Source: Psychrobacter sp. bablab_jr014 (lineage in GTDB: Bacteria > Pseudomonadota > Gammaproteobacteria > Pseudomonadales > Moraxellaceae). Taken from it: a DNA stretch of 64,000 bases. Made by a program: the position numbers and the translations under genes. Positions 1-9,074 of the stretch are shown in pieces; the stretch's first letter is position 1, and each line of letters opens with the position of its first letter. Below the pieces are notes generated by a model, which searched no databases, had not been told where the DNA came from, and saw nothing but the letters and a program-made list of their open reading frames with translations. The stretch lies in assembly GCF_016464015.1 (NCBI RefSeq), contig NZ_JACDXT010000005.1, forward strand, positions 103,802-167,801. The letters run 5' to 3'.

Positions 1-223
1 CTGGCGTACCATTTGCATAAACGGTGATGGGATAACTGACGCCGCTTTTTGTTGCACAGCGTAAATAGTAGTCTTTAGCATTGGCATAGGCATCTATATA
101 GTTGACAGGCAGTTGAACCGTCTGCGGTGTGGTTTTTTCCAGTTTGTCCAAGCTGCTGGTCGTCGCACAGCCTACTAGGGTAAGAGATAAGGTAAACAAG
201 GACAATAAGGCGGCTTTATTCAT
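1..223 (-). CDS. putative lipoprotein, partial (3' end outside window)
   Basis: Reading leftward from an ATG at 221-223, the frame stays open to the window edge. The product starts MNKAALLSLFTLSLTLVGC, a lipoprotein signal peptide with lipobox LVGC and acylated Cys at residue 19. It should be anchored in the inner or outer membrane facing the periplasm. The visible mature part has no domain I recognise. It lies 38 bp downstream of another lipoprotein gene on the same strand, so the two may be co-transcribed. The C-terminal part is missing from the window. Confidence 0.75.
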   Translation of the reverse strand, partial: MNKAALLSLFTLSLTLVGCATTSSLDKLEKTTPQTVQLPVNYIDAYANAKDYYLRCATKSGVSYPITVYANGTP

Positions 224-261
224 AATGCTAAATCCATAAACGGTAAAAGAATGAAACACAA

Positions 262-906
262 TCAATTAACTTTTTGACTGATTACTTTATCTTTGAAGAT
301 ACCAATTTCTTTACTGGCAATTTCATCTTTTAAAATAATGGAGTCTCTATCCATTCTCGAGAGTCTATTATCCTGTTCATAGGTATAAACATGAATGGAT
401 AGAACACCTTCTTTCACTTTAAAAACACTGATATAGTCAGTACTTGGCTTATAATCTATTGCAGGTAATACGATATCACTCTTCTTCCTATCCCTAGTCG
501 TTAGTTGACCAAGTTCAACAACATGTTTACCAGCAGGAATTTTAACTTTCGCTGTTGCCATTTTCGCTGCATGAATATACCACCCAGAGTCAAAAAATAT
601 TGAATGGGCGTATTTTTTTACAGGTATACCATCAACAGCGTAAATGCCATATGGATTAGGAGCATAGAAATTATCAGTTCGATAGTCTCTGACCAACTGT
701 AAATTGGTAAAAGTAGCATATTTTTTAGATGAGTCTGTTACCAATTGGTCAGAGTAAACAGCGACTTTTTGTTCTTCAGATAAGCCTTTGACGTCTAGTC
801 GAGAGCTTTCATTTTGTGGCGTGGCTGCTGTATTTCCTGACATGGTCGTACAGGCGCTGAGCGCGGTAGCCGCTAGCATAATGGCGGACAGGTATCTTAT
901 TTTCAT
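262..906 (-). CDS. putative lipoprotein, 214 aa
   Basis: The product begins MKIRYLSAIMLAATALSAC, a signal peptide ending in the lipobox LSAC (Cys19), so it is a predicted periplasm-facing lipoprotein. The mature part is soluble, with mixed beta-type sequence and a segment AGKHVVELGQLTTRD around the middle that resembles small beta-sandwich lipoproteins, but I cannot assign a family. It shares strand and type with the partial lipoprotein gene just downstream; the pair may be an operon. Function unknown. Confidence 0.8.
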   Translation of the reverse strand: MKIRYLSAIMLAATALSACTTMSGNTAATPQNESSRLDVKGLSEEQKVAVYSDQLVTDSSKKYATFTNLQLVRDYRTDNFYAPNPYGIYAVDGIPVKKYAHSIFFDSGWYIHAAKMATAKVKIPAGKHVVELGQLTTRDRKKSDIVLPAIDYKPSTDYISVFKVKEGVLSIHVYTYEQDNRLSRMDRDSIILKDEIASKEIGIFKDKVISQKVN

Positions 907-1200
907 AATTTCCTTGACTGTTTAGATCGATAACATGAGATAAGGAACGATTGTGTTTAGTTATGAGATCAACAACTAAAACTGGAGATAAGAAATAAGG
1001 ACTGCGTATAAACTTTTTAAAGCAGCAAGATATTTCTAAACAAAATTATATCGAATATTGTCGATTTTACTATCATTTTTATAGACACTTGCGCATATAT
1101 GTTGAGTGATACAGATGCAGAAATTACTTTTATGCTAAAAATCAAAAACTTAGCGGATTAATATTTAAAATACTTTAAAATTAATAACTGGAGGTGCTTA

Positions 1201-1333
1201 ATGATTGTATCTGTAGTACAAGAAGAAGCGACAGGGTGTTGTTCTAGACTCAGCCAACTATTTACCATCTAATGTGCGAACGGATTTTAATGCTATGCAG
1301 CCACAATGGTATATAGAGGTCACGCGTAGCTAA
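1201..1333 (+). pseudogene. frameshifted small reading frame in a 493-bp gene-free stretch
   Basis: An ATG at 1201 has a strong Shine-Dalgarno GGAGGT at 1190-1195. The frame reads MIVSVVQEEATG and then runs out of phase at the GGG of 1234-1236. Removing one base there would join it to an open frame that starts VVLDSANYLPSNVRTD and ends at the TAA of 1331-1333, giving about 43 residues. This could be a decayed gene, a sequencing error or a shifted frame. Product unknown. The rest of 907-1399 is AT-rich and shows no other gene; the promoter of the leftward lipoprotein genes should lie in its left part. Confidence 0.4.
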
Positions 1334-1399
1334 TGGTCTGATATCTTCGAATCATTTTTAATAATGTATGCACTATAAGACGAGTTAATAAGCAGCACC

Positions 1400-2230
1400 T
1401 CAACCCCCATACTTCCTATTCAATGCCTGCAATATCGCATACGTCTCCGCATCTATCTCCCCTGTCGGCTGCTCTGGACGAAAGTGCAGCTGAAAGGCAT
1501 AGACCACATCGCGGCTGGCTTTGTCCCATGTATCGGTGTCGTTCATCGGGTAGCCATAGTCCCGAAAGGCTTGCTTGATTTCCTGTACGCTCGGCGCGAC
1601 CAAGGTACGCCGATTTAGAAATTCTGCCTTGTCCGCCTCGTCATACCACGCGCCAATGCCGTATTCTTGATACAGGTGCTGCCACGGGAACTGTGCGCCA
1701 GGGTCGATTTTGCGCGAGGGTGCCATGTCCGAGTGGGCGATGATGTGCGTGGGGTCGATGCGGTAGCGGGTGGCGAGATCATTGACCAGTTGGGCGACTT
1801 TTTTGATTTGTAGCGCATCAAAGGGGACAAAATGCGCGTACGGGTGATAGCCTTTTTGTCCGCGATATTCGGGCGCGATGCCCTCATTGACGATTTCGAT
1901 GCCGATGGACGTATCGTTGAGTACGCTGCGCCCCGCAAAGCTGCCAGCCCCCGCGTGCCAAGCGCGTTCGCTGTTGGGCACGAGCTGATAGATGCGCGCA
2001 TCGGGTTGTTTGAGGATCAGATAGTGCGCACTGACGCGCTCTTCGGTTAGGATGCGTAGCGACTCGGCATCGTTTTCGGCAGTGTAGTGCAGGATGATAA
2101 ACTGGATGCGCTCGTTTTTGCCTGTGGCTTGGTAGCTGGTGCTGTCGATGCTATAGCGCGGTGCAGGTGTGGTGCAGCCGATTAAGGTCAGGGCGCAGGC
2201 ACTGGCAAGTAAAATGAGGCGTTTGGTCAT
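1400..2230 (-). CDS. amiD: N-acetylmuramoyl-L-alanine amidase, AmiD-like lipoprotein
   Basis: A predicted zinc amidase that cleaves the amide bond between N-acetylmuramic acid and L-alanine in peptidoglycan or anhydro-muropeptides. From the ATG at 2230 it starts MTKRLILLASACALTLIGC, a lipoprotein signal with Cys19. The Amidase_2 domain follows: first zinc His in FIILHYTA, conserved GIEIVNEG, and the His and Asp ligands in IIAHSDMAPSRKIDPGAQFPW. A C-terminal peptidoglycan-binding-like segment of about 70 residues (YAFQLHFRPEQPTGEIDAET) completes the usual AmiD layout. An ATG eight codons upstream is possible but would spoil the signal peptide. It probably acts in cell-wall recycling at the outer membrane. 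The symbol is by family resemblance. Confidence 0.85.
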   Translation of the reverse strand: MTKRLILLASACALTLIGCTTPAPRYSIDSTSYQATGKNERIQFIILHYTAENDAESLRILTEERVSAHYLILKQPDARIYQLVPNSERAWHAGAGSFAGRSVLNDTSIGIEIVNEGIAPEYRGQKGYHPYAHFVPFDALQIKKVAQLVNDLATRYRIDPTHIIAHSDMAPSRKIDPGAQFPWQHLYQEYGIGAWYDEADKAEFLNRRTLVAPSVQEIKQAFRDYGYPMNDTDTWDKASRDVVYAFQLHFRPEQPTGEIDAETYAILQALNRKYGG

Positions 2231-2273
2231 GGCGAGCGTCCGTATTTTGAGCATGGGTTTGGTTAGGTTTGGC

Positions 2274-3020
2274 TTAAGACTGCGGCGCTATGTCTTGATC
2301 GCTCTTTTTAATCTTCTTCTTAAGCCCTTTTTTCCAGCTCTCCTCCAAGCATTCAATCGCAAGCCACGACTCGATGACCTCGGGCGCGTGCTTTTCTTTA
2401 CTGTTGGTCAGTTGCCACAAGGCGGCTAGCGTGGCAAACGGATAGGGGCGCTCGATTAGATATACAGGGATGTCAGCGGTAATTTCGCCTTTTTGCACGA
2501 CTTCATAATACCAGCCTGAGATGCCTTGTTTGCTTATCCATGCGGCGATGTTGGGCACTTTGGTATAGTTGCCGATTTTATCATTGATTTTGTAGCAGGG
2601 GCGGCGCGGCTGCACCACACGCAGGCGTACAGCGTCGGCTGACGCATCGCCGTATTGATAGACATCGCCGATGCAGACGTTGCGTTCATCAAGCGCGGGC
2701 ATGTCGCCTATCGGCATGGTTGTCAGGTTTTCGCCCAAGCTGCCAATTTCTACGTTTAAATCAAACTGTTCATTAATACGCGCATAGGTGGCGGTGGGCA
2801 TTTCGTGCACCGCTTTCAGCACGCCGCCGTGATGTTTATAGTCGGCTTGCTCATCAGTGACCAGCCCCAAGTTATTGACAGCGATAGGGGCGTTGACGGG
2901 CGTTTTATTAATGGCGCTCAGCTCGCCACGGGTAAAGGGCACCGCTTTGCCTGCGCGCACACAGGTGAGTAGAGCGATGGGCTGGGATAGGTCGCTGGTG
3001 TTTGCGTGAGTGCTTGGCAT
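2274..3020 (-). CDS. MOSC domain protein, YiiM-like
   Basis: The 248-aa product resembles the YiiM family of MOSC-domain proteins, which bind molybdenum cofactor or sulfur; YiiM is linked to reduction of N-hydroxylated compounds. The central motifs GGVLKAVH, FGENLTT-like GSLGENLTT, IGDVYQYG and VVQPRRPCYKIN match this family, with Cys in RRPCYK as the expected cofactor-binding residue. A C-terminal 3-alpha-type extension (LAALWQLTNSKEKHAPEVIESWLAI, cut here to family-level description) follows the MOSC core. It is 43 bp downstream of no other leftward gene except across a 400-bp gap, so it probably has its own promoter. Substrate unknown. Confidence 0.82.
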   Translation of the reverse strand: MPSTHANTSDLSQPIALLTCVRAGKAVPFTRGELSAINKTPVNAPIAVNNLGLVTDEQADYKHHGGVLKAVHEMPTATYARINEQFDLNVEIGSLGENLTTMPIGDMPALDERNVCIGDVYQYGDASADAVRLRVVQPRRPCYKINDKIGNYTKVPNIAAWISKQGISGWYYEVVQKGEITADIPVYLIERPYPFATLAALWQLTNSKEKHAPEVIESWLAIECLEESWKKGLKKKIKKSDQDIAPQS

Positions 3021-3187
3021 GAGTAATCCTTAGAATAAGAAGACAATAAGCAGAGGGCTAAAAAGTGCGGAGAGAGGATTTGTTGCGATGATTGATGACA
3101 GTAGCGTTTGATGATAACAAGCGATTAAACATTTATCTAATATGATCTCATGTCCTATTGTACAACGCCGAGCTTCATAACAAGCAA

Positions 3188-3220
3188 AAAAAAGACCAGC
3201 GGTATAGGCTGGTCTTTTTA
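3188..3220 (-). terminator. bidirectional hairpin terminator after rsfS
   Basis: The arms AAAGACCAGC (3191-3200) and GCTGGTCTTT (3208-3217) form a 10-bp stem with a 7-base loop. A-runs on the left and T-runs on the right allow termination in either direction. The only transcript heading into it is the leftward nadD-rsfS one. Confidence 0.7.
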
Positions 3221-3254
3221 TGAGGTGGCCAGTGTGTACTGGCAGCGGATGGCT

Positions 3255-3429
3255 TAGGGCGTGTCATTAATTAGATAGCGAGACTTAAAATGAGATAAAT
3301 CGTAGTCAAACAAGGAAAAAATTGCAGAGAATATAGACATATTCACAAAATTTTTGACGCTGTTTGGCAAGATTTAGCCCGTTTAAGACCGCTAAATGAG
3401 TCAATGGGCTAATTGATGAGACGTCCTTA
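3255..3429 (-). mobile_element. MITE-like repeat, diverged copy
   Basis: This roughly 175-bp segment starts TAGGGCGTGTC and is homologous, in inverted orientation, to the repeats at 10810 and 59625. Shared blocks include AAAATGAGATAAAT, CAAACAAGGAAAA and GATTTAGC. It is the most diverged copy, and its right end is decayed to GACGTCCTTA. That end overlaps the rsfS stop codon at 3427-3429. It contains no coding sequence, so it would need a transposase in trans. Confidence 0.65.
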
Positions 3430-3828
3430 GTTGCGGCGACCTGCTTTTTTCTCACGTGGGGTTGCGACCAGCTCCGCGAGGCTTTCAGACGATGACCACA
3501 GACCTTCTAGGTCGTAGAATTCGCGTGCTTGAGGCATCATCATATGCACGACGACTGCGCCTAGATCAATCAGCGTCCAGTCAGAGTCGTTGCCGCCTTC
3601 GCGACCTAATGGCATAAAGCCTGCTTTTTTGGCTTCAGCGCCAAGGCTGTCGGCGAGGGCGCGTACGTGACGCTTTGAAGTACCGTCAGCGATGACGATG
3701 CGTTCCATCACGTCGGTGAGGTTTTCGACATTGAGCACGGTGATGTTTTTGGCTTTCATGTCTTCTAGGGTTTCTTTAACGAGGGCTAGGCATTCATTCA
3801 GACGAGCTTCGGTCATGGTTTCGGTCAT
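3427..3828 (-). CDS. rsfS: ribosomal silencing factor RsfS
   Basis: RsfS (Iojap family) binds ribosomal protein L14 (uL14) on the large subunit and blocks subunit joining when nutrients are scarce. At 133 aa it has the usual length. Family features are visible: DVMERIVIADGTSKRHVRALAD, the GREGGNDSDWTLIDLGAVVVHMM core and REFYDLEGLW near the C-terminus. It lies downstream of nadD on the same strand, the classical nadD-rsfS pairing. The start MTETMTEA could also be the second Met, four residues later. Its stop codon lies in the end of a repeat element. Confidence 0.95.
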   Translation of the reverse strand: MTETMTEARLNECLALVKETLEDMKAKNITVLNVENLTDVMERIVIADGTSKRHVRALADSLGAEAKKAGFMPLGREGGNDSDWTLIDLGAVVVHMMMPQAREFYDLEGLWSSSESLAELVATPREKKAGRRN

Positions 3829-3958
3829 AGATATCAGTCTCTTTTGGTATCGGTAACTTTATGGTCATCTTTTGGCCCATTATCAAGAGCATGGATAAGA
3901 CGAACAAGAATACAGTGAGCCAGCCACGTGCGGTATGCAGGGCTGCAATGCGTTGATT

Positions 3959-4705
3959 TTAACGGAATTTGCCTGCGGAATATAGTTGATGCTCAATAAT
4001 ATATTGATAAACACGGCGATGTAGGATGCTGGGTGCATTTTGAGATGCGCTATCAGGGTCGCTGAGCGCTTCGCGTACGCGTGTGCTGGACATGGCAGGT
4101 ATCGGGCGGGGATCGATATAGATCATCCCTTTGCCTGTTTTCCATGGCGTGAGCAGGGAGGTGACTTCGGGTACGATGCGCGATTGTAAAGGCTTTGGTA
4201 GCGCTTTGCTTAATTCGTACGCGTCAATACTGCCTGTATAGGCACGGTCTGTCGTCTCAAGACTGCGGTCAAATATCCACAGATGCACATGATTGACCAG
4301 CGCCAAGCCTTCGCGCCATTTATCGAGTGTGCGTGCGCTGTCCATGCCCATAATAAATATTAAGCAGTCGTGTGGATAGCGCTCGCGTAAGGTGCGCACG
4401 CTGTCAATACTATAGACAGGCGGCGTCTGCCACAGCTCCAGCTCACTGACTTCGATGGTCGTGCCCATGATGGCTTGGCGTATCATGGCCAAACGGTGGC
4501 TGGGAGCGCTGCTCTCGTCTTTGAATGGCGAGCGCGCATTAGGCAAGAGGGAGACAGAGACCGTTTGCTGCGGGGCATGCCAGCGCTGTAATGTCGCGTA
4601 CACGGCCTGCGCCATTTGCAAATGCCCTTGATGAATCGGGTCAAAAGAGCCGCCCAAGTAGGCACGAATCGCAGGCGGGCAGAGCAGTGGAGCAGCAGTT
4701 GGCAT
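3959..4705 (-). CDS. nadD: nicotinate-nucleotide adenylyltransferase
   Basis: NadD transfers AMP from ATP to nicotinate mononucleotide, making deamido-NAD in cytosolic NAD synthesis. The N-terminal nucleotidyltransferase signature GGSFDPIHQGHLQMA holds the HxGH motif, and the C-terminal SSTRVREAL is the ISSTxxR phosphate-binding motif. The 248-aa length is slightly above the usual 210-220, with extra residues at the N-terminus (MPTAAPLLCPPAIRAYL). It is followed by rsfS after 130 bp, the usual order. Confidence 0.94.
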   Translation of the reverse strand: MPTAAPLLCPPAIRAYLGGSFDPIHQGHLQMAQAVYATLQRWHAPQQTVSVSLLPNARSPFKDESSAPSHRLAMIRQAIMGTTIEVSELELWQTPPVYSIDSVRTLRERYPHDCLIFIMGMDSARTLDKWREGLALVNHVHLWIFDRSLETTDRAYTGSIDAYELSKALPKPLQSRIVPEVTSLLTPWKTGKGMIYIDPRPIPAMSSTRVREALSDPDSASQNAPSILHRRVYQYIIEHQLYSAGKFR

Positions 4706-4774
4706 GGGATATCACTTGTGATCAAAAAATAAAAGCGCGTATAAAAACGCGCCTATGATAGCAAATTTATGACA

Positions 4775-4813
4775 ATAAAAAGGGTACAGCCAGTCATTAA
4801 TCGTGCTGTACCC
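4775..4813 (-). terminator. terminator of the ackA-pta operon
   Basis: GGGTACAGC (4782-4790) and GCTGTACCC (4804-4812) form a 9-bp stem. On the leftward transcript it is followed by TTTTTATTG, a standard intrinsic terminator just past the pta stop codon. Confidence 0.75.
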
Positions 4814-4820
4814 ACCATTG

Positions 4821-6968
4821 TTAAATGGCGTCACTGTCTGCCTGAATGGCAGTCAAGGCGATGGTGTAGATAATGTCATCCACCAAGGCCCCGCGTGATA
4901 AATCATTGACAGGCTTATTTAACCCTTGCAGCATGGGGCCGACACTGACCACATTGGCGCTACGCTGCACCGCTTTGTAGGTCGTGTTGCCTGTATTTAA
5001 GTCAGGGAAAATAAACACGTTGGCTTGACCTGCTACGGGTGAGTTGGGTGCTTTTTGTTTGCCCACGCTCATGACTGAGGCGGCATCGTATTGTAGCGGG
5101 CCATCAACCATCAAGTCAGGCGCCCGCTCACGTACAATACGTGTGGCCTCAGTGACTTTATCCACGTCCGCGCCCGTGCCTGATGAGCCTGTCGAATAGC
5201 TGATCATCGCGACTTTTGGCTCAATACCAAAGGCGGTCGCCGACTGCGCCGATTGAATGGCAATCTCGGCAAGCTCAGCCGCGCTTGGGTCAGGGTTAAT
5301 TGCGCAATCGCCATACACCACCACTTGTTCAGGCAGCAGCATAAAAAATACCGACGATACTAAGGAATACTGCGGCGCAGTCTTAATCAACTGAAAGGCG
5401 GGGCGTACGGTGTTGGCAGTGGTGTGTACTGCGCCTGAGACAAGACCATCGACTTCGCCAAGCTGAAGCATAATTGTCCCCAAAAACACCGTATCGAGCA
5501 GCTGCTCAGCGGCGACAGGCTCGCTGGTTTTGCCACGGCGGCGCTCGACCACCGCCTTGATGTATTTAGGCATATCCACATCAGCAGGGTCGATAATTTC
5601 TAAGCCCTCAGGCATCGTCAAATCACGATTTTTAATCACTTGCTCGACGTCTGCACGCTTGGCGAGCAGCACGCAGTTGGCGATACCGCGACTTTGACAA
5701 ATACACGCCGCTTCAACCGTACGCGGTTCGTCGCCTTCGGGCAGGACGATGCGTTTTTTGGCGTGTTGGGCTTTTTTGACCAGCTGATGACGAAACGCAG
5801 ACGGCGATAAGCGCGGGGTGTAGCTGTGGCTAAAGTAATCTTTTATCCAGCTTAAGTCCAAATGCGCCGCCACATAGCGGGTGACTTCTTGTGCGCGGTC
5901 AATATCATCGCTCGGTATCTCAGCGCTGATGTTAAGTAAGTTTTGTACCGTCTCAAAGCTGTCGGTCTCAACCTGCATAATCGGTATGCCTGTCTTGAGC
6001 GCCGATTGCCACAGCTCCGTAACCGTATCGTTGGGCGCGATGCCGCCTGTCAACACCAAACCTGCCAAAGGGATACCGTTGATGCACGCCAGCGCCGCTG
6101 CCAGCAGTAGCTCATCACGATCCCCAGGCACGACAATCAACGTGCCACGTTTAAACACCGAATCCACTCGCGCGACCGAACGCGCGGTTAGGCTGATGTT
6201 ATTCACACGGCGCGACTTTGCCTCACCGACATTGATCCATGTCGCACCAAGCGCCATGGCAATATCCCAAGTACGCGGCACGGATAAGGAGTTGCTAAAC
6301 GGCACAACGCCAATCAAGCGAAACTGCTCGGTATAAAAGTACGGCGACTGCTTTTGTACCGCACGGATAAAGGTATCATCGAGACTGACCATCGCCTCAC
6401 CAGGCGCGACAGGCTGACTCTCAAAGGTGTTTGGCACATCATGCACCCGCATCAAAATACAGCCAAGTGTACGGTCGCTGGCGACGCTGCCAAAATCGCG
6501 CGCGTGTACGTCGAGCTTGTCCGCGAGCTGTTCAGGGTGCTGCATATCAACGGTGCTGACAAAAATAACTTTGGCATCTAACGCATGCGCCAGCGCGCGG
6601 TTAATCTGCGAGGCGTAAGACGCTTCGGTAGTCGGCACCAAGCCTTCACAAATCACCACGTCATAATCATCACCCAACTGATGATAGTTGACCACCACTT
6701 CTTCCATCAAGTCATCCATATTGTCATCGCCCAGCATTCGCTCAACGTGTTGGCGATTGATAGACGGCGGCGGCTGTAGCCCAAACGCATGGGTAATCAG
6801 CGTGCTGGTACTGTCTAAGCTATTTTGCCTGTCTAAGGTGTCCTCTTGCAAAAACGGCTTCATAAAACCCGCTTTGATACCGTTATAATCAAACGCGCGA
6901 ATCAGTCCGAGCGCCGCTGAGGTCACGCCGATACCGCGACTGATGGGAACAAGTAAAATGGTCTGCAT
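4821..6968 (-). CDS. pta: phosphate acetyltransferase, long form
   Basis: Pta interconverts acetyl-CoA and acetyl phosphate, the first step of the Pta-AckA acetate pathway. The product starts MQTILLVPISRGIGVTSAAL at the ATG 6968, preceded by AGGAGC, in preference to an upstream start 25 codons earlier. Layout is that of the long class: N-terminal P-loop-like dethiobiotin-synthase-type domain, middle DRTGG-type domain and C-terminal PTA_PTB catalytic domain with RIVLPEGDEPRTVEAA and SYSTGSSGTGADVDKVTEA. About 715 aa, as expected. It lies 113 bp downstream of ackA on the same strand and ends at a terminator. Confidence 0.96.
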   Translation of the reverse strand: MQTILLVPISRGIGVTSAALGLIRAFDYNGIKAGFMKPFLQEDTLDRQNSLDSTSTLITHAFGLQPPPSINRQHVERMLGDDNMDDLMEEVVVNYHQLGDDYDVVICEGLVPTTEASYASQINRALAHALDAKVIFVSTVDMQHPEQLADKLDVHARDFGSVASDRTLGCILMRVHDVPNTFESQPVAPGEAMVSLDDTFIRAVQKQSPYFYTEQFRLIGVVPFSNSLSVPRTWDIAMALGATWINVGEAKSRRVNNISLTARSVARVDSVFKRGTLIVVPGDRDELLLAAALACINGIPLAGLVLTGGIAPNDTVTELWQSALKTGIPIMQVETDSFETVQNLLNISAEIPSDDIDRAQEVTRYVAAHLDLSWIKDYFSHSYTPRLSPSAFRHQLVKKAQHAKKRIVLPEGDEPRTVEAACICQSRGIANCVLLAKRADVEQVIKNRDLTMPEGLEIIDPADVDMPKYIKAVVERRRGKTSEPVAAEQLLDTVFLGTIMLQLGEVDGLVSGAVHTTANTVRPAFQLIKTAPQYSLVSSVFFMLLPEQVVVYGDCAINPDPSAAELAEIAIQSAQSATAFGIEPKVAMISYSTGSSGTGADVDKVTEATRIVRERAPDLMVDGPLQYDAASVMSVGKQKAPNSPVAGQANVFIFPDLNTGNTTYKAVQRSANVVSVGPMLQGLNKPVNDLSRGALVDDIIYTIALTAIQADSDAI

Positions 6969-7081
6969 AACAGCTCCTAAACAGATGGCACAGTCCACCT
7001 GATGGCAGAAATAAAGGTCGAAAAGTAAATCAGGCGAGGGCATAAGTTGCCCATGATCCAGCGATCACACCAATGAGCAGG

Positions 7082-8293
7082 CTAAAGCGCCTCCATGCCC
7101 AATGCCGCGCGCGTCTCTTGCGCGATGCGGCATTCTTCATCGGTCGGTATCACCCACAGCTCAAGGGCGCTGTCTTCGGCATGAAAACTGCCCTCAGCAC
7201 CGCGAATCAGCGCATTATTTTTATCATCATCAATCTTAATACCAAAGTGACGCATGACCTTTAAAATACGCGCACGCGTGTCGGCGGCATTTTCACCGAT
7301 GCCGCCTGTAAACACAATACCTGTCAGCTCAGGCAGGGCGCAGCTGAGCGATGCCAAATATTTGCCCGCGCGATAGCAAAACATCTCAATCGCTAGCGCC
7401 GCATCGTCATCGCCATCGGCTGCTGCTTGCTCAATCATACGCATGTCATTGGACAGCCCTGAAATGCCAAACAGCCCGCTTTGGTTGTTGAGCATATCGT
7501 TGACTTCTTCAAGGCTCATGTTCAGCGTGCGCTTTAGGTGAATGTGCAAGCTTGGGTCCACATCACCACTACGCGTGCCCATCATCAGACCCTCAAGCGG
7601 CGTCAAGCCCATGCTGGTGTCCAGACTCTCGCCATCATAGACCGCAGTTGCCGAGCAGCCATTACCCAGATGCGCGGTCAGCCAGCCGTGCTTGCCTGTC
7701 TTATCGGTTAGTTGGCTTGCGCGGTCAGAAACATAGGCGTGTGAGGTGCCATGAGCACCATAACGGCGGATACGGTGCTCATCATACAGCGCTTTGGGCA
7801 CAGGATAGCGGTAGGCCACAGGCGGCATGGTCTGGTGAAATGCGGTATCAAACACCACCGCTTGTGGTACATTAGGATAAATGGCTTCAACCGCTTCTAC
7901 GCCCAGCGCATTGGCAGGGTTGTGCAGGGGTGCTAAGATTTTTAGGCGCTTGATTTCTGCCAATACGTGCGGGGTCACGCGCTCGGCTGCCGAAAATTCG
8001 CGTCCGCCATGCACCACACGGTGCCCGACCGCTACAAAATGATACTGCTCAAGCAAGCCCAAAATCTTTTGTAAGGCCAACTGGTGCTGACCGCCAGGGA
8101 TGCTAATCTCTTGCGACTCCCCTGCCAAATTCTTGTGCTTAATGTGCGCCGTGTCCAAGCCGAGGTTTTCTGCCAAGCCTGTGATGCGCGTGCGGTTGTC
8201 AGAGCTAATCAGCGCGTATTTGATAGAAGACGACCCACAGTTAAGCACCAATGTGGGGTCAATGAGATCATTTGTAGTGGAGCGGTCAGTCAT
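7082..8293 (-). CDS. ackA: acetate kinase
   Basis: AckA converts acetyl phosphate and ADP to acetate and ATP, reversibly, in the cytosol. At 403 aa it is full length. Motifs of the ASKHA fold are present: VLNCGSSSIKYALI near the N-terminus, HRVVHGG, the catalytic-region FDTAFHQTMP, GAHGTSHAYVS, the phosphate-binding HLGNGCSA, and the adenosine motif GIVFTGGIGENA. It is the first gene of a leftward ackA-pta operon, opposite to the more usual separate or reversed pta-ackA order. Confidence 0.97.
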   Translation of the reverse strand: MTDRSTTNDLIDPTLVLNCGSSSIKYALISSDNRTRITGLAENLGLDTAHIKHKNLAGESQEISIPGGQHQLALQKILGLLEQYHFVAVGHRVVHGGREFSAAERVTPHVLAEIKRLKILAPLHNPANALGVEAVEAIYPNVPQAVVFDTAFHQTMPPVAYRYPVPKALYDEHRIRRYGAHGTSHAYVSDRASQLTDKTGKHGWLTAHLGNGCSATAVYDGESLDTSMGLTPLEGLMMGTRSGDVDPSLHIHLKRTLNMSLEEVNDMLNNQSGLFGISGLSNDMRMIEQAAADGDDDAALAIEMFCYRAGKYLASLSCALPELTGIVFTGGIGENAADTRARILKVMRHFGIKIDDDKNNALIRGAEGSFHAEDSALELWVIPTDEECRIAQETRAALGMEAL

Positions 8294-8560
8294 AGTATGT
8301 CCTTATAAAATGAATGGTACAGCGAGCGTCTTATTACACGTATTTAAGCGCTTTAGGCAGGCATTATTGCTGCGCTGCTAAGTCATCAAGCGCCAAAGCG
8401 TTACGCATAAAATACGCGCATTTTTATTGTTATAGTCAGGTCTTTTTAAAATAGGTATCGCGAAAAAAGCCGTGTCATCAGGTCTATTGATTAAGGCATA
8501 GCCTCTAATCTTGAATCTATAGCAAAGCCCAAATAAAACTGATATAGCATCAAAAACACG

Positions 8561-8634
8561 CAAGATTAAAGGCTATTTTCCTTGCTTGCTGTGACTTCGT
8601 CTCCAGATGCTGCGAAAAATAGCCTTTAATCTTG
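8561..8634. repeat. dispersed hairpin repeat, 19-bp perfect arms
   Basis: Arms CAAGATTAAAGGCTATTTT (8561-8579) and its exact complement (8616-8634) enclose a 36-base loop with CTTGCTTGCTGTGAC. A related hairpin with the same CTTGCTTGCTGTG loop start occurs at 59837-59904. The shared loop and similar arms suggest a dispersed palindromic element family. Confidence 0.7.
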
Positions 8635-8844
8635 CTGTATCATTTTTAAATTGACTTGACTATAACTACATAAATATAAAATAGCCAAGTAGCATACGCT
8701 ACTATTGGCATATACAAACTGCCAAATCACTATAAGCGGGCATGAACCCTGCCGTCAAGTAGCAAAACGTGAGGTTGGGCGCGTCTGTACGGCTTTATGG
8801 TCGGCGCTTGATGCGTGTGGACGGTCACCGTTATGAACGCATAA

Positions 8845-8869
8845 GCGTTTGAATTGAAGACACGCCCTA
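8845..8869. repeat. isolated end of the TA-flanked repeat family
   Basis: GCGTTTGAATTGAAGACACG followed by CCCTA matches one terminus of the repeats at 10810-10982 and 59625-59798 (ends AGGGCGTGTCTTCAATTCAA in the other orientation). The interior and other end are not present here, so this is a truncated remnant. Confidence 0.6.
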
Positions 8870-9074
8870 AAACATCAAACAACAAAATTGTTGTTTAATC
8901 CCTGCAATCCACGCAAAGTATTGTCGATTAATGCTATGATAAAACGCCTATACACAGCGCCTCTATTTGGCGCTGTTATTGTACCAAAATAGGTCGCCGA
9001 GGCTGATAAATAGCGGTTGGTGAATCGCGGCTGATGAATTATAGGTACGCTGCTATCTTTTGTAAGGGTGTGTT

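Larger units (their letters stand above)
8294..9074. other. 781-bp gene-free region with repeat remnants
   Basis: No supported gene is seen. The stretch holds the leftward ackA promoter region at its left end, a 74-bp hairpin repeat (8561-8634), an isolated repeat end (8845-8869), and the rightward lptM-lysA promoter region at the right. It looks like a landing zone for small repeats. Confidence 0.6.
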
